Assembly (NCBI RefSeq): GCF_015223355.1 | Contig: NZ_JADFFK010000004.1 | Location: 124,001-188,000 of the forward strand | Length of the DNA stretch: 64,000 nt | Direction: 5' to 3' | Source: Salipiger mangrovisoli | GTDB lineage: Bacteria > Pseudomonadota > Alphaproteobacteria > Rhodobacterales > Rhodobacteraceae | Shown here: positions 53,316 to 63,066 of the stretch, one piece after another | How the letters are laid out: each line of letters begins with the position of its first letter | Position numbering within the stretch: the stretch's first letter is position 1 | Position numbers and translations under genes: made by a program | Notes under the pieces: model-generated | Seen by the model: only the letters and a program-made list of their open reading frames with translations | Told to the model about the DNA's origin: nothing | The model's database searches: none

Positions 53316-54491
53316 TCACTGCATCACGGCTTCGAAGCTGACCTGCAGCACGTCCTCCGGCCCAAGCAGGGCGGTCGGCGGCACGCGCTCGGCAGTGTCG
53401 GAGCCGTTGCGGTAGACCTCGTAGATCGTCTCGACCGCGGTGCCTAGGTCAGCGGCGGCGGCGGGGCTGGCACGGCGCAGGAAATCCAGCGCCATCTCAA
53501 GGTCGGTCTGTTCCTGCGCGACGCGCTGGTCGGCCTCGAGCTTGTCGCGAAGAAGGTTCAGCCGGTACTCTGTCTGCGCCTCCTGCATGTCGCTCTCGGC
53601 ATTGGCGCGGGTCTGCTTGGCGCGCGAGATGAAGGCCGCGATCTCCAGCAGGTCGGCGTTATACTCGGACAGGTCGATCTTCAGGCCCAAGGTCTGTTCC
53701 TTGCGCGCAAGGCCGCGGGCCTCGAGCTCCATCATGCCATCGAGCTGCTCTTGAGTCGCGTCGAGACGCTCGTTGACCAGAGACCGGCGCTGGTCAAGCA
53801 TCCCCGCCTCCTCATCGGCAAGCGAGCTGCGCAACGTAGCCCCCGAGATCAGGTCCTCCATCAGGGAGCGGCGCAAGCCCACCAGTTGCTCCTGCTGGAG
53901 GTCCAGATCTGCATCGGCCGACTCGGCTTCGGGCGCAACGCCGTCGAGCCGCGCCAGCTCGCGGGCGAGCGCATCCCGTTCGGATTGGGCGAAGGTCAGG
54001 CGGCTCCGCGCATCGGCGAGCGTGTTGCGGGCGTTCTCGATGTCGCGATCGCTGCCCATCTCTTCCTGAACCCGTTCGAAACCACCAGCCATGGCGACGG
54101 CCTTCATCACCGTCATGCCTGGGCGATACTGGTAGGCACCGGGGTTATCCACCGCACCCAGCACGAAGACATCGCGGTACTGGAGCATGTCGACCACCAC
54201 CGATTCATGGCTGGAGAAGCGCTCGCGCGCGTCGCTCTCGATACGTTCCTCGATCTGCCGCATGGTGAGGCCGGCAACGCTGACCGGCCCGAGAAGATGC
54301 AGCGCGACATTGCCATCGGCGCGGACCTGGAAGGTGCCAGACATTTCTGGCTTGCCGTACACCGAGATGGTGAGCCGGTCGCCCACATCGACGAGGTAGT
54401 CCGGCGTCTCCGCCCGGACACCGCCGCCGCCAAAGGTGAGTGCCAGGACAAGCGCCGCACCGGCGGACATCTGGCGAAGGAAAACAACCAT
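53316..54491 (-). CDS. Polysaccharide export protein (Wza-like) with long coiled-coil C-terminal half
   Basis: 391 residues. Signal peptide ending VRA|ETP with no lipobox cysteine, Poly_export domain (about 30-105; DYLVDVGDRLTISVYGKPEMSG), one SLBB beta-grasp (about 108-140; VFVLGAVDNPGAYQYRPGMTVMKAV), then a charged, heptad-like coiled coil (about 145-345). Typical Wza is a lipoprotein with several SLBB domains, so this form is modified; it may span the periplasm like a Wza/PCP hybrid (inference). Last gene of the exopolysaccharide locus seen here; AGGAG precedes the start. Confidence 0.87.
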   Translation of the reverse strand: MVVFLRQMSAGAALVLALTFGGGGVRAETPDYLVDVGDRLTISVYGKPEMSGTFQVRADGNVALHLLGPVSVAGLTMRQIEERIESDARERFSSHESVVVDMLQYRDVFVLGAVDNPGAYQYRPGMTVMKAVAMAGGFERVQEEMGSDRDIENARNTLADARSRLTFAQSERDALARELARLDGVAPEAESADADLDLQQEQLVGLRRSLMEDLISGATLRSSLADEEAGMLDQRRSLVNERLDATQEQLDGMMELEARGLARKEQTLGLKIDLSEYNADLLEIAAFISRAKQTRANAESDMQEAQTEYRLNLLRDKLEADQRVAQEQTDLEMALDFLRRASPAAAADLGTAVETIYEVYRNGSDTAERVPPTALLGPEDVLQVSFEAVMQ

Positions 54492-54503
54492 TCTCGCTAC
54501 TCC

Positions 54504-55664
54504 TCAGTTGGGACTGTCCAGCCGGGGCGCACCCGGCTGGCGACGCGCGCCGGGGCGCGGCCTTTGCTTGCTGTCGTAAAGGGCGAAGATGCGCTCGCGC
54601 ATGACCTCGGCGCTGAACCGCGCGGCAACGGTGCGGCGCGCCACGGCGCCTAGTTCGGCCGCGGCCGCGGGATCGGCCAGCAGCCCTGCCACCGCCTGTG
54701 CAAGCGCTTCGGGGTCAGCCGCGGGCACGAGCCGGCCGTTGACAGCGTCTTCCAACACGTCGGGAATGCCGCCAACCGCCGTCGAAGCAATGGCGCATTG
54801 CATCGCCATGCCCTCGAGCAGGATCATCGGCAGCCCTTCCCAGGCCGACGAGATCACCAGCACGTCGAGCGCGGCGAGCAGCTCGCGCATCCGGGTGATC
54901 GCGCCGGTCAGGATGAGCCGCTCCGGCCCGAGCCCGAGCGCCCGCGCCTGCGCTTCGATCTGCGGCGCGAGCGGTCCCTCGCCGACCACGAGGAACACCG
55001 CATCAGGCATGCGCTGCGCAAGCGTGGCGGCGCTGCGCAAGAAGGTCTCGTGGTCCTTCTGCGGGGTAAGGCTGCCGACCACAGCAACCACCTTCGCCCC
55101 GGGGCGCACGCCATAGGCGGCAAGGTCGAGAGGCTCGGCCCTGTCGCGGTCGAAGTGGTCGAGGTCGATGCCGTTGACGATGGTTTCGATCCGGTCGGCT
55201 CGGAAGCCGCCGGTGCGGGCGACGTGATCGGTGACCCGCTCGGACACACCGATGCAGGCGTCGGCCCCGGCGGTCACGGCACGATACACCAGGCTCATCG
55301 CCTTCTTCTCGCGCCAGGGGTCGGTGTTGTGCAGCGTGATCAGCCGCGGCACGCCGGACAGGCGTGCGGCCAGCTGGCCGACGAGATCGCTCTTGATCAG
55401 ATGGCTGTGCAGAATGTCGGGCCGGAACTCGCGGATCAGTTTCAGGCAGCGGGAGAGCGCGCCCGGATCACGCAGGCCCTTGGCGCTGAGGCGGGTCATG
55501 CCGACACCGCGCTCGGCCACCCGCGCCTGAAGCGGGCCGGGTGTGAAATAGGCCACATGTGCCTCTCCGCCGCGCGCCTGGACGGCATCGAGCAGCCCGA
55601 GCAGCAGCATCTCGGCGCCCCCGATCTTCAGGCTGTCGATCACGTAGAGGATGCGCTTGCTCAC
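54504..55664 (-). CDS. Family 4 glycosyltransferase
   Basis: 386 residues, GT-B fold. N-domain begins RILYVIDSLKIGGAEMLLLGLLDA; the C-domain has VAVVGSLTPQKDHETFL and the donor-binding EGLPMILLEGMAMQCAIASTAVGG with the EX7E pattern (E-GLPMILL-E). Adds a sugar to a lipid-linked polysaccharide repeat unit. 4-bp overlap with the next upstream glycosyltransferase. Confidence 0.92.
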   Translation of the reverse strand: MSKRILYVIDSLKIGGAEMLLLGLLDAVQARGGEAHVAYFTPGPLQARVAERGVGMTRLSAKGLRDPGALSRCLKLIREFRPDILHSHLIKSDLVGQLAARLSGVPRLITLHNTDPWREKKAMSLVYRAVTAGADACIGVSERVTDHVARTGGFRADRIETIVNGIDLDHFDRDRAEPLDLAAYGVRPGAKVVAVVGSLTPQKDHETFLRSAATLAQRMPDAVFLVVGEGPLAPQIEAQARALGLGPERLILTGAITRMRELLAALDVLVISSAWEGLPMILLEGMAMQCAIASTAVGGIPDVLEDAVNGRLVPAADPEALAQAVAGLLADPAAAAELGAVARRTVAARFSAEVMRERIFALYDSKQRPRPGARRQPGAPRLDSPN

Positions 55665-56830
55665 CAGGCCACCTCCAACTCGGCCTGCGCCAGGGCCGGC
55701 TCGCCGGGGAAATGCGAGGCGATGCGCCGTGCGACCGCATCCCAGGTGAACTGCGCAGCCCGCGTCTTGGACGCAGTGCCCAGCCGCAGCGCGCGGTCCG
55801 GCATTGCGAGGGTCTGGAACAGCGCCTCGGCAAGTGCGGCCGGATCGCGCGCCGGGACGACATGGCCGGTTTCACCCTCGACCACGATCGAGCCGATGTC
55901 GCCCACGTCCGTCGACACGACAGGCAGGCCGAATTGCATCGCCTCGACGAAAACCACGCCGAAGGGCTCGAGCCGCGACGGCATGCAGAAACACGAGGAC
56001 TGATGGAAATGTTCGGCCACCTGTTCGAGCGGCAGCCGGCCCAGCGCCTCGACGCCTTCGACCTGCACGTCGGGGCTGCATCCGATGATCGTCAGCGTCG
56101 CATCAGGCAGCCGCTCGCGCAGCAGCTTGAAGGCCTCGACGAGTTCCGGCCCGCCCTTGCGCTCCCAGTCCACGCCGACAAACAGGATGCGCCGCCGAGC
56201 AAACCGCTCCGGGCTCAGTTCGACCGGGTGCTTGGGCATCACCGAGGCCCCGGCACCGATCGCCGAGGCCCTCTGCGGAGCGATGCCATATTGTTCGACC
56301 AGCATCCGGCGGATCTTCGGCCCGAAGGTGAAGACATTCTCGGCCTGCGCGTAGATCTCGCGCTCGCAGTCGAACCAGCCGACGCTTGGCGCGCCAAATC
56401 GGCCCTGAAGGCTGGACATGCCGGCGCGCGCCACGTGGTCGGTGTAGACGAAGTTCGGAACACCGGGCAGCGCGGCGTTGAACAGCGATTGGGTCTGAAG
56501 GGTGAAATCATATTCCGCCGGATCGAAGCGGTCGCCGATCAAGGCGCTGATCGCGCGATAGTAGGCCTGCGAGCGCGCCAACCGATAGCGCAGCATATCC
56601 TTGGAGCTCCAGCTGGACAGCCCGTATTCGCGCTGCACCCCGAGAAGGCAGCGCAGCTGGCTCAGCATGTTGTCCTTGAACTCCTTGCCGACGTCGATGA
56701 CGTCCAACTCCATCTCGGGGCGGACCCTTCGCAGGGCCGCCTCGAGCTGGGCGTTGATGTGCGAGAAACTCCCGCGGATCACGTACAATCCCCGCAACCG
56801 CGCGGGCCCCACCATTGAAAAATCCTTCAT
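55661..56830 (-). CDS. Family 4 glycosyltransferase (EpsF/PelF-like group)
   Basis: 389 residues. GT-B fold with a long N-domain and a C-domain containing RRILFVGVDWERKGGPELVEAF and FCMPSRLEPFGVVFVEAMQFGLPVVS (E-PFGVVFV-E, the EX7E motif). The start at 56830 follows the stop of the giant gene by one base; ATG 56815 with AAGGA eight bases upstream is the better-supported ribosome site, so the true start is uncertain between the two. Confidence 0.9.
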   Translation of the reverse strand: MKDFSMVGPARLRGLYVIRGSFSHINAQLEAALRRVRPEMELDVIDVGKEFKDNMLSQLRCLLGVQREYGLSSWSSKDMLRYRLARSQAYYRAISALIGDRFDPAEYDFTLQTQSLFNAALPGVPNFVYTDHVARAGMSSLQGRFGAPSVGWFDCEREIYAQAENVFTFGPKIRRMLVEQYGIAPQRASAIGAGASVMPKHPVELSPERFARRRILFVGVDWERKGGPELVEAFKLLRERLPDATLTIIGCSPDVQVEGVEALGRLPLEQVAEHFHQSSCFCMPSRLEPFGVVFVEAMQFGLPVVSTDVGDIGSIVVEGETGHVVPARDPAALAEALFQTLAMPDRALRLGTASKTRAAQFTWDAVARRIASHFPGEPALAQAELEVAW

Positions 56831-56831
56831 T

Positions 56832-59800
56832 TCACCCAATGATCCCATCCACATAAATATATTCCAGGAAATCAATTCGAAGCGGTTCGCCGCCGTCCGA
56901 AGTACCGGTGAATGTCAGGATGTCGCCAGACTCGAGGTCCACTCCCAGCGTGCTGTGCTCGGCGAAGGACGTCTTGTTCACCGTTGCGTCGCCAGCGTCG
57001 AGATTCCAGACAAAGCTGTCTACGACCGTGTCATTCACCAGGATATCGAGCTGCGACTGACCGTCGGACTCGTCAAAATACCCAAGGGTGAGGTTATAGG
57101 TTCCGGGGGCATCCGCAAAGACGAAGCTTGCGCTCTGCACGCCCGCATTCCCCGCCTGGATCAATTGCCCCCCGGATGCATGGTTGTTGTTGTTGATGAT
57201 GAAACCTTGATCGAGCGAGAAACTCTCCGCCTCGACGTGCACCAACTCGCCGGGGCCAGAGGGCGCACTCCCGCCACCGCCTCCGCCCGACAACGGGGCG
57301 AAGTCGAGGTAGTCGACACGCAGCGGCTCACGGCCGTTCGACGTGCCCGAGAGCTGGAGGATGTCGCCGACCCCCAGAGTCACCCCAGAGATCGTGCGCT
57401 CGGCAAAGGACGTTTGGTTTGCCGTCGCATCGCCGGCGTCGAGATTCCAGGTGAAACTGTCGATCACCGCGCCGTTGAGCAGCACGTTCAGCGTCGATTG
57501 ACCGTCGGACTCGTCGAAGTAGCCCAGCGTGATGTCGAAGCTTCCGGCCTGCGTGACGGTGTAATTGGCGATCTGCGTGCCAGAGTTGGTGGCCTGGATG
57601 AACATGTCACCCGAGGCGTTCGGGTTGCTGACAGCTGCGAAGCCCTGCACGATGCTGAGGGTCTCGGCCTCGACACGGAACGGATCGCCGACAGGGGTTT
57701 CGGACCCGCCGCCCCCCGTACCGCCCTCGATCGGGGTGAAATCGGCATAGTCGATGCGCAGCGGCTCCTTGCCATTGGAGACCCCCGACAGCATCAGCGT
57801 GTCACCCACCGACAGCTCCACCCCCGAAATCGTGTGCTCGGCAAAGGACGTGCGGTTCGCCGTCGCGTCGCCCGCGTCGAGATTCCAGGTGAAGCTGTCG
57901 ATCACCGTGCCGTTGAGCAGCACGTTCAGCGTCGATTGACCGTCGGACTCGTCGAAGTAGCCCAGCGTGATGTCGAAGGTCCCGGCCGTGGTGATGCCGT
58001 AGCTTGCGACCTGCGTGCCCGAATTGGTGGCCTGGATGAAGACGCCACCCGAGGCATGAGGGTTGGACTGGGCCGCAAAGCCCTGCACCAGTGTCATCGA
58101 CTCGGCCTCGACACGGAAGGGATCGCCGACAGGAATGCCGCCGCCCCCACCGCCGCCACCGCTTGAGCTGTCCGCATCGTAGGTCAGGTAGATTGCATCT
58201 GTGGTCGGTCCGAGAGGCAGGTTGCCGTTCGTCGGATCGATCACCGCCGCGACGATACCAAGCGGAAGCTGGTCTTCGCCCGCAAAGTCATAGGCCGCCA
58301 CCCCGGAGAGATCGAACATCGACGAGATGTCCTGTGCGCCGCCGGTCAGGGTAACGTCGACCGTCTGGAGCTCCACCGCATTGTTGGCGGGGAAATCCGA
58401 CGCCGCGAGGGCGGCGAGTTGCGCATCGAGCTGCGGCGCGTAGATCCGCTCCTGGCTGGTTCCGTTGGTGAAGGCATTGGTGGTCGGCTGGATCATGCCC
58501 TTCATCAGCACCACCCGCATCACCGCGCCCGCGGGCCCGCTGACGATCAGGCTGAAGTCATCAGCGCTGTAGGTGCCAACCCCGCCCTCGCCCAACCCGT
58601 TGACCACGATGTTGGCCTCGGTGCCAAGCGATGCCTGCGACGCCAGCCCGCGCGACCCCGCCTGCGTGTCGGTGCCATGCAGGTAGCCAGTGCTGGTCGT
58701 GCCGTCGGCGTAGGTGACTGTGAAGCGCGAGCCGATCAGTTCGGCCCCCGAGACACCGCCGACGTCCCAGTCCGGGTCGGTGCCAGCGTCGAGCGTGGTC
58801 TTCTTCGCCCCGGCGATCGAATTGGGATCCATATCGACCGAGAAGGTCACCTTCTCGCCCGCTTCGAACCCGCCGTCGGTGGCCTGATCGAAGGTCAGCA
58901 CGATGGCCTCGAAACCGGCGGTCCCGCCGGCCCCGACGTAGCTCTGGCCGGACGGGGCCACGACACCGGTGCTGCCCGCGTTGTTGATGGTCAGCGGCTT
59001 GGCGACCGTGTCCCCTGCGAGTCCGTAGGGGTCGAAGACCGCATCCGTCAGCACCGCGTTCGTGACATCGATCTCGACCTTGGTGACCACCTTGTCGCCG
59101 ACGTTGGTGAGAATGAACGAGCCGCTGTCGTAATTCGACTTCTGCACGTTGTCGTTGTTCGGCGTGATTGCCAGCGTGACCGCTCCGCTGCCGGTCGGAC
59201 CGCCCGAGGAGCTGTCATTGTCGAGGATGATCACCGTGGCGGTGTCGTCGCCGATGGTGGCATTCGCCCCGGTCACCCCGGTGATCACCACCTCGAAGCT
59301 CTCGTTCGACTCGGCCAGGGCATCATCGATGATGTTGACCTGAACGCTGGCATCCGCCGAGCCTCCGGCGATAGTCCGTGTGCCGCTGTAGACGCCCGTC
59401 GCCGCATTGAGCGTGGCCCCGACCACCGTGTAGTCGCTGCTGGCAGTGGCCGAGACAGGGCGCACCTCGAACTGCACGAGCACGCTGCTTTCCGAGGGCA
59501 CGTAGTTGCTGGCCGAGATGGCCACTGTCACCGCGCCCTCGCCCTCGGCAACCACCGAATCCGCGACCGAGATGGAGGGTCCTTCCTCGACGGCGTCGAT
59601 GGCGACGATCTCGATGCCATTGATCAGCGGGTTCTGAAGCACCGCGGCGAAGTCGATGTCGGCGATGCCGTCATCGATCACGCCGGTCCATTGCATCATC
59701 CCACCGACTCCGCTGCCGAAGGCGCTGACGATGTCGAAGTCGTTCAGGAACAGCGCGCCCTCGATCGACACGTCGAAGATGCGCTCGCCCGGCTGATCGG

Positions 59801-62800
59801 TTCCGGCATAGCCGTTGCCCATGTAAAGGCGGATCGCATAGCTGCCGGGATCGACGGCAAACTCGAACTGCATGCCGTCGCCGGTGGGCCGCGCCCAGCG
59901 TTCCTGCGTGAAGACGCCGACCGGGGTGCTCGAAGGCACGGAACTGTCGAGCGTGGTGATATTGAAGGTCGTCACCGAGGTCGTGCCCGCGACGATCACC
60001 GAGGTGTCGCTGCTCCAGTCCATGCCGCCGTCTGTCGCGGCAACGTCGGCATTGCCAGCCACCCAGCGATGCACGACCTCGCCGCTTGAGGTGTTGGTGA
60101 CCTCGATCCAATCCCAGGAGGCGGCAAAACTGTCATCGCCGACCTCGGTCGAGGCGACCATGCCCACCACCGCGCCGGTGATGGCACCAAGGTTGTTGTA
60201 CTGGCCCTTCACCGCACTGACGACGGCTGCGGGCAGCGCCAGGGAGCCGGTCGAGACCCAGGCGGTGTAGACGCCGTTCTCCACGTAGCGCGCCCGCGCG
60301 GTGGCGGTCTCGGCCCCCGCGGTCATGTCGAGATCGATCGCCACCTCGAAGTTCGGATCGCCGACCCCGAGGATCGTCGGGTCCTCGATTCCCGGAACCT
60401 CGACGAAACTGGTGACAAAGCTGTTGTTGGTCTCGACCAGAAGTTGCACGCCATATTTGATCGTGCCGCCGTCATCGATCACCGCGATGGTGGCCTCGGC
60501 GAAGTTGTCCTGATCGCCCGGCCCCACCATCAGCCCGACCTTCTCGCCGCCATCCCAGGTCTTTGCCGGGGCGTCGTTGTTCAGCGAATAGGTGAAGATG
60601 TTGACCATCTCGCTGGTGATCGACAGCTGCTGCGCGCCGGCGGACATGAAGCCGATCCCGAGCACGTTCTGCTGCGAGTTGGCGGTGCCCTCTGCGGTAC
60701 CGGCATAGGCCTCGTCGATACTGACAAAGCTCGACGCTCCGCCGAGGTTGAACACGCCGCCGTAATAGAGGCCCTGCGTGGGGTCACCGCCGTTGTCGGT
60801 CTGCGGCAGCACGTTGTTGCGCCATACGGCATTGACGCCGATGCCGCCGGCGATGCTGTCGCCGCTCGGAACAGCGCCGGGCGGGGTCGAGGCGGGATTG
60901 TTCAGCTCGAAATCCCAGCGCGAGGTGGAATTCGGCCCCACCACGGCGCCGGTTCCGTCGGTCGGATCGCCGACATGGCTGTCGAGCGTGTTGTCCACGC
61001 CGTCGAGATCGAGATCATCACTGGCGTCCAGCGGCTCGCCGCCGGGGATGAAGATCGCGATGTTGTCCTTGCCGTACACGCCGCTGACGATGAGGCCCGC
61101 GAAGTCGTCCAGCCCATCGCCGTCGTTGTCGATGAACGTGCCAAGCCCGTTGTCCCCGAGCGCAGTCACGGCCAGCGGCTGCGAGCCGAAGTTGCTCAAC
61201 TGGTAGACAACCGAGGCCGAGTCCATGCGACCATCGCCGTCGGTATCGACCACGCGGGTGAAGTAGAGCGTCCCGTCGAAACTGGCCGCGATGATGGTAT
61301 TCTGCAGCGCTCCGTCGAAGAAACTGGCGGTGTATTCCTCAAGCCCGTTGGTGGACTCGGGCAGCGTCAGCAGGGAACCGTCCTGGGTCTGGTCCAGCAG
61401 CTGGGATTCTGGCGAATACGCCGTGCCGTCCATCACCGACGTGCCGTCGAAATGGGCCAGCACATTGGCGATCGAGCTGCCCGGATGCTCCCAGTCATAG
61501 CCGGAGACGACGTCGAAAAAGTCTGCCGGCAGCCCGGTGGTCGAGGTCGTGTCGATCCAGCTTCCCGAGGAGTCCTGCCCATAGATGATCAGCAGTTCCG
61601 ACAGGAAGTCACGCGCCGCGGCTTCATTGGCAAAGAGCACCGCGCCATAGGCCATGATCGGTGAGCCAGAGGTGGCCCCCGCGTAGCTGCCGTCGGCGTT
61701 GAACGCCAGCGAGAGCGCTTCGGCTGCGGCGCGGATCGGGTTCGCGTGGCCACCATAGGGACCATAGGCGTCGGTGATCTCGCCAAGGTAGTGCAGCTGG
61801 TCGCCATACCCCTTGCTGCTCTCTTCGCTGAACTCGTTGGTGGCGAATTCCGAAGTCCAGTCGTTGACCACCGCACCATCGGAATAGGAGAGCGGCTGAC
61901 CGCCCCAACCGCCGTTGGGGCCATTGTCCCAGGTGTAGACCTGTCCGTCCTCGGTCACGAGGACATCGTAGGGATTGCGGAAACCGGGCGAGTGGATGGT
62001 CAGCGGGTTGTCTACCAGTTTGAGCTGACCGTCTTCGCTGACCAGCACGTAATCGGTGATCTTGGCCATGTTGAGGCCGTTGTTGCCGCCTGCCCAGTCC
62101 GGTTGCAGCACGCCGCCGCTGCTGCCGTTGTTGTCGAGCGTGAAATTGGGGTCAAGATCGAGGTTCTGGATATCCAGAGACGCCAGGTTGACGTTGGGCC
62201 GCGACGGATCGTCCAGCGTCGGCAAGTCGAGAATGTACAGGTTTCCGTTGGCGTCCGTGCGGATATCGTAGGATTCTAGGTCGGTCAGGTTGATCTTGAT
62301 GACCGACGCCGAATAGGCAAAATCCACCGTCCCGGCGAAGTTGTTGCCGGGCGCACCCTTGTTGGTGTTGCCGCCGATGGCGACCCACAGATAGGTGTCG
62401 CCAGTGTCCGGGTCGACCGAAAGGTCGAGCCCGTTGATCGCGTGATTCTCCTCCGATCGCGGCAGCCCGCGCACGATGGCGACGTTTGACAACACCGCCC
62501 CGGTATCCGGGTCGAGCACGATCCGGTGGATCTGACTCGAATTGGTGTCGAGCCCGCTGTCCTCGCCCACCGCGATCCGCCAGTCCGACGACGTGACGTA
62601 GAGAACATCGTTCCCGTCCTCGTCGGTGGTCGCGACGAGCCCGGTCATCTGCCGCTTCGCCGTGGTGTTCAGTGTCCCGTCATCATTGAAGTTCTGGGTG
62701 TCGTTCTTGATGACGTTGATCGCCATCGTCGACGTGGCGACGAAATCGGGACTTGTGTCAGCATCCGGTCCATCCGGTTGCCGTTCGATCTCGTAGCGGT

Positions 62801-62927
62801 AGATCGTCCCGTTCTGCTGCGCCACGAAGAGCACAGGGTTTCCGGTTTCGCTGAAATCCAGCGCCGTTGGGTTCGTGCTCTGCGCCGCCGCCAGATCGGT
62901 GACACCGAAAGTAATATCCTCGGCCAT
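56832..62927 (-). CDS. Giant modular sugar-binding surface protein (beta-propeller, malectin, Calx-beta, three CBM-like repeats)
   Basis: 2031 residues without a Sec signal peptide. About 10-560: glucose/sorbosone-dehydrogenase-like beta propeller; near 590-690 calcium loops (DTDGDGRMD, DNDGDGLDD, DLDLDGVDN). About 985-1110: malectin-type domain. About 1116-1237: Calx-beta domain ending TVIILDND. About 1245-1580: unassigned beta-rich region, then a glycine linker near 1587. From about 1600 three repeats of roughly 146 residues, each VEAES/VEAET-led with GYFDESDGQS and SFTWNLDAGDAT, resembling CBM6/35-type modules. Probably exported by type I secretion and binds the locus's polysaccharide (inference). 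No RTX nonapeptides were seen. Confidence 0.85.
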   Translation of the reverse strand: MAEDITFGVTDLAAAQSTNPTALDFSETGNPVLFVAQQNGTIYRYEIERQPDGPDADTSPDFVATSTMAINVIKNDTQNFNDDGTLNTTAKRQMTGLVATTDEDGNDVLYVTSSDWRIAVGEDSGLDTNSSQIHRIVLDPDTGAVLSNVAIVRGLPRSEENHAINGLDLSVDPDTGDTYLWVAIGGNTNKGAPGNNFAGTVDFAYSASVIKINLTDLESYDIRTDANGNLYILDLPTLDDPSRPNVNLASLDIQNLDLDPNFTLDNNGSSGGVLQPDWAGGNNGLNMAKITDYVLVSEDGQLKLVDNPLTIHSPGFRNPYDVLVTEDGQVYTWDNGPNGGWGGQPLSYSDGAVVNDWTSEFATNEFSEESSKGYGDQLHYLGEITDAYGPYGGHANPIRAAAEALSLAFNADGSYAGATSGSPIMAYGAVLFANEAAARDFLSELLIIYGQDSSGSWIDTTSTTGLPADFFDVVSGYDWEHPGSSIANVLAHFDGTSVMDGTAYSPESQLLDQTQDGSLLTLPESTNGLEEYTASFFDGALQNTIIAASFDGTLYFTRVVDTDGDGRMDSASVVYQLSNFGSQPLAVTALGDNGLGTFIDNDGDGLDDFAGLIVSGVYGKDNIAIFIPGGEPLDASDDLDLDGVDNTLDSHVGDPTDGTGAVVGPNSTSRWDFELNNPASTPPGAVPSGDSIAGGIGVNAVWRNNVLPQTDNGGDPTQGLYYGGVFNLGGASSFVSIDEAYAGTAEGTANSQQNVLGIGFMSAGAQQLSITSEMVNIFTYSLNNDAPAKTWDGGEKVGLMVGPGDQDNFAEATIAVIDDGGTIKYGVQLLVETNNSFVTSFVEVPGIEDPTILGVGDPNFEVAIDLDMTAGAETATARARYVENGVYTAWVSTGSLALPAAVVSAVKGQYNNLGAITGAVVGMVASTEVGDDSFAASWDWIEVTNTSSGEVVHRWVAGNADVAATDGGMDWSSDTSVIVAGTTSVTTFNITTLDSSVPSSTPVGVFTQERWARPTGDGMQFEFAVDPGSYAIRLYMGNGYAGTDQPGERIFDVSIEGALFLNDFDIVSAFGSGVGGMMQWTGVIDDGIADIDFAAVLQNPLINGIEIVAIDAVEEGPSISVADSVVAEGEGAVTVAISASNYVPSESSVLVQFEVRPVSATASSDYTVVGATLNAATGVYSGTRTIAGGSADASVQVNIIDDALAESNESFEVVITGVTGANATIGDDTATVIILDNDSSSGGPTGSGAVTLAITPNNDNVQKSNYDSGSFILTNVGDKVVTKVEIDVTNAVLTDAVFDPYGLAGDTVAKPLTINNAGSTGVVAPSGQSYVGAGGTAGFEAIVLTFDQATDGGFEAGEKVTFSVDMDPNSIAGAKKTTLDAGTDPDWDVGGVSGAELIGSRFTVTYADGTTSTGYLHGTDTQAGSRGLASQASLGTEANIVVNGLGEGGVGTYSADDFSLIVSGPAGAVMRVVLMKGMIQPTTNAFTNGTSQERIYAPQLDAQLAALAASDFPANNAVELQTVDVTLTGGAQDISSMFDLSGVAAYDFAGEDQLPLGIVAAVIDPTNGNLPLGPTTDAIYLTYDADSSSGGGGGGGGIPVGDPFRVEAESMTLVQGFAAQSNPHASGGVFIQATNSGTQVASYGITTAGTFDITLGYFDESDGQSTLNVLLNGTVIDSFTWNLDAGDATANRTSFAEHTISGVELSVGDTLMLSGVSNGKEPLRIDYADFTPIEGGTGGGGSETPVGDPFRVEAETLSIVQGFAAVSNPNASGDMFIQATNSGTQIANYTVTQAGSFDITLGYFDESDGQSTLNVLLNGAVIDSFTWNLDAGDATANQTSFAERTISGVTLGVGDILQLSGTSNGREPLRVDYLDFAPLSGGGGGGSAPSGPGELVHVEAESFSLDQGFIINNNNHASGGQLIQAGNAGVQSASFVFADAPGTYNLTLGYFDESDGQSQLDILVNDTVVDSFVWNLDAGDATVNKTSFAEHSTLGVDLESGDILTFTGTSDGGEPLRIDFLEYIYVDGIIG
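56836..58130 (-). repeat. Three in-frame tandem CBM-like repeats
   Basis: Copies begin near 58130, 57692 and 57250 on the minus strand. The first two are offset by exactly 438 bp and keep long DNA identity (for example 57481-57540 against 57919-57978), so they arose by recent duplication or gene conversion; the third is more divergent. Confidence 0.85.
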
Positions 62928-63066
62928 TTTGGGAGTCCTCTAACGAGAGGGGTAAAATCAACTATAAAATCAATTTTCTTTAGTATTATTATGATTTTAG
63001 GTTATTGGCGCTACTCTGCGCCGGTTCAGGACTTCACACTTGCCGGGGACTAACTCCCGACCTGTT
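62928..63066 (-). promoter_or_regulatory. AT-rich promoter region of the giant gene
   Basis: The 70 bases at 62941-63010 are strikingly AT-rich for this window. TAAAATCAA appears twice at 12-base spacing (62953-62961, 62965-62973). A GAGGA ribosome site lies ten bases before the start at 62927. Individual promoter boxes cannot be assigned with confidence. Confidence 0.6.

Noticed and set aside
56832-62927. RTX adhesin/haemolysin assignment for the giant protein
   Set aside because: No GGxGxDxUx nonapeptide repeats were found; calcium-loop motifs are DxDxDG type instead.
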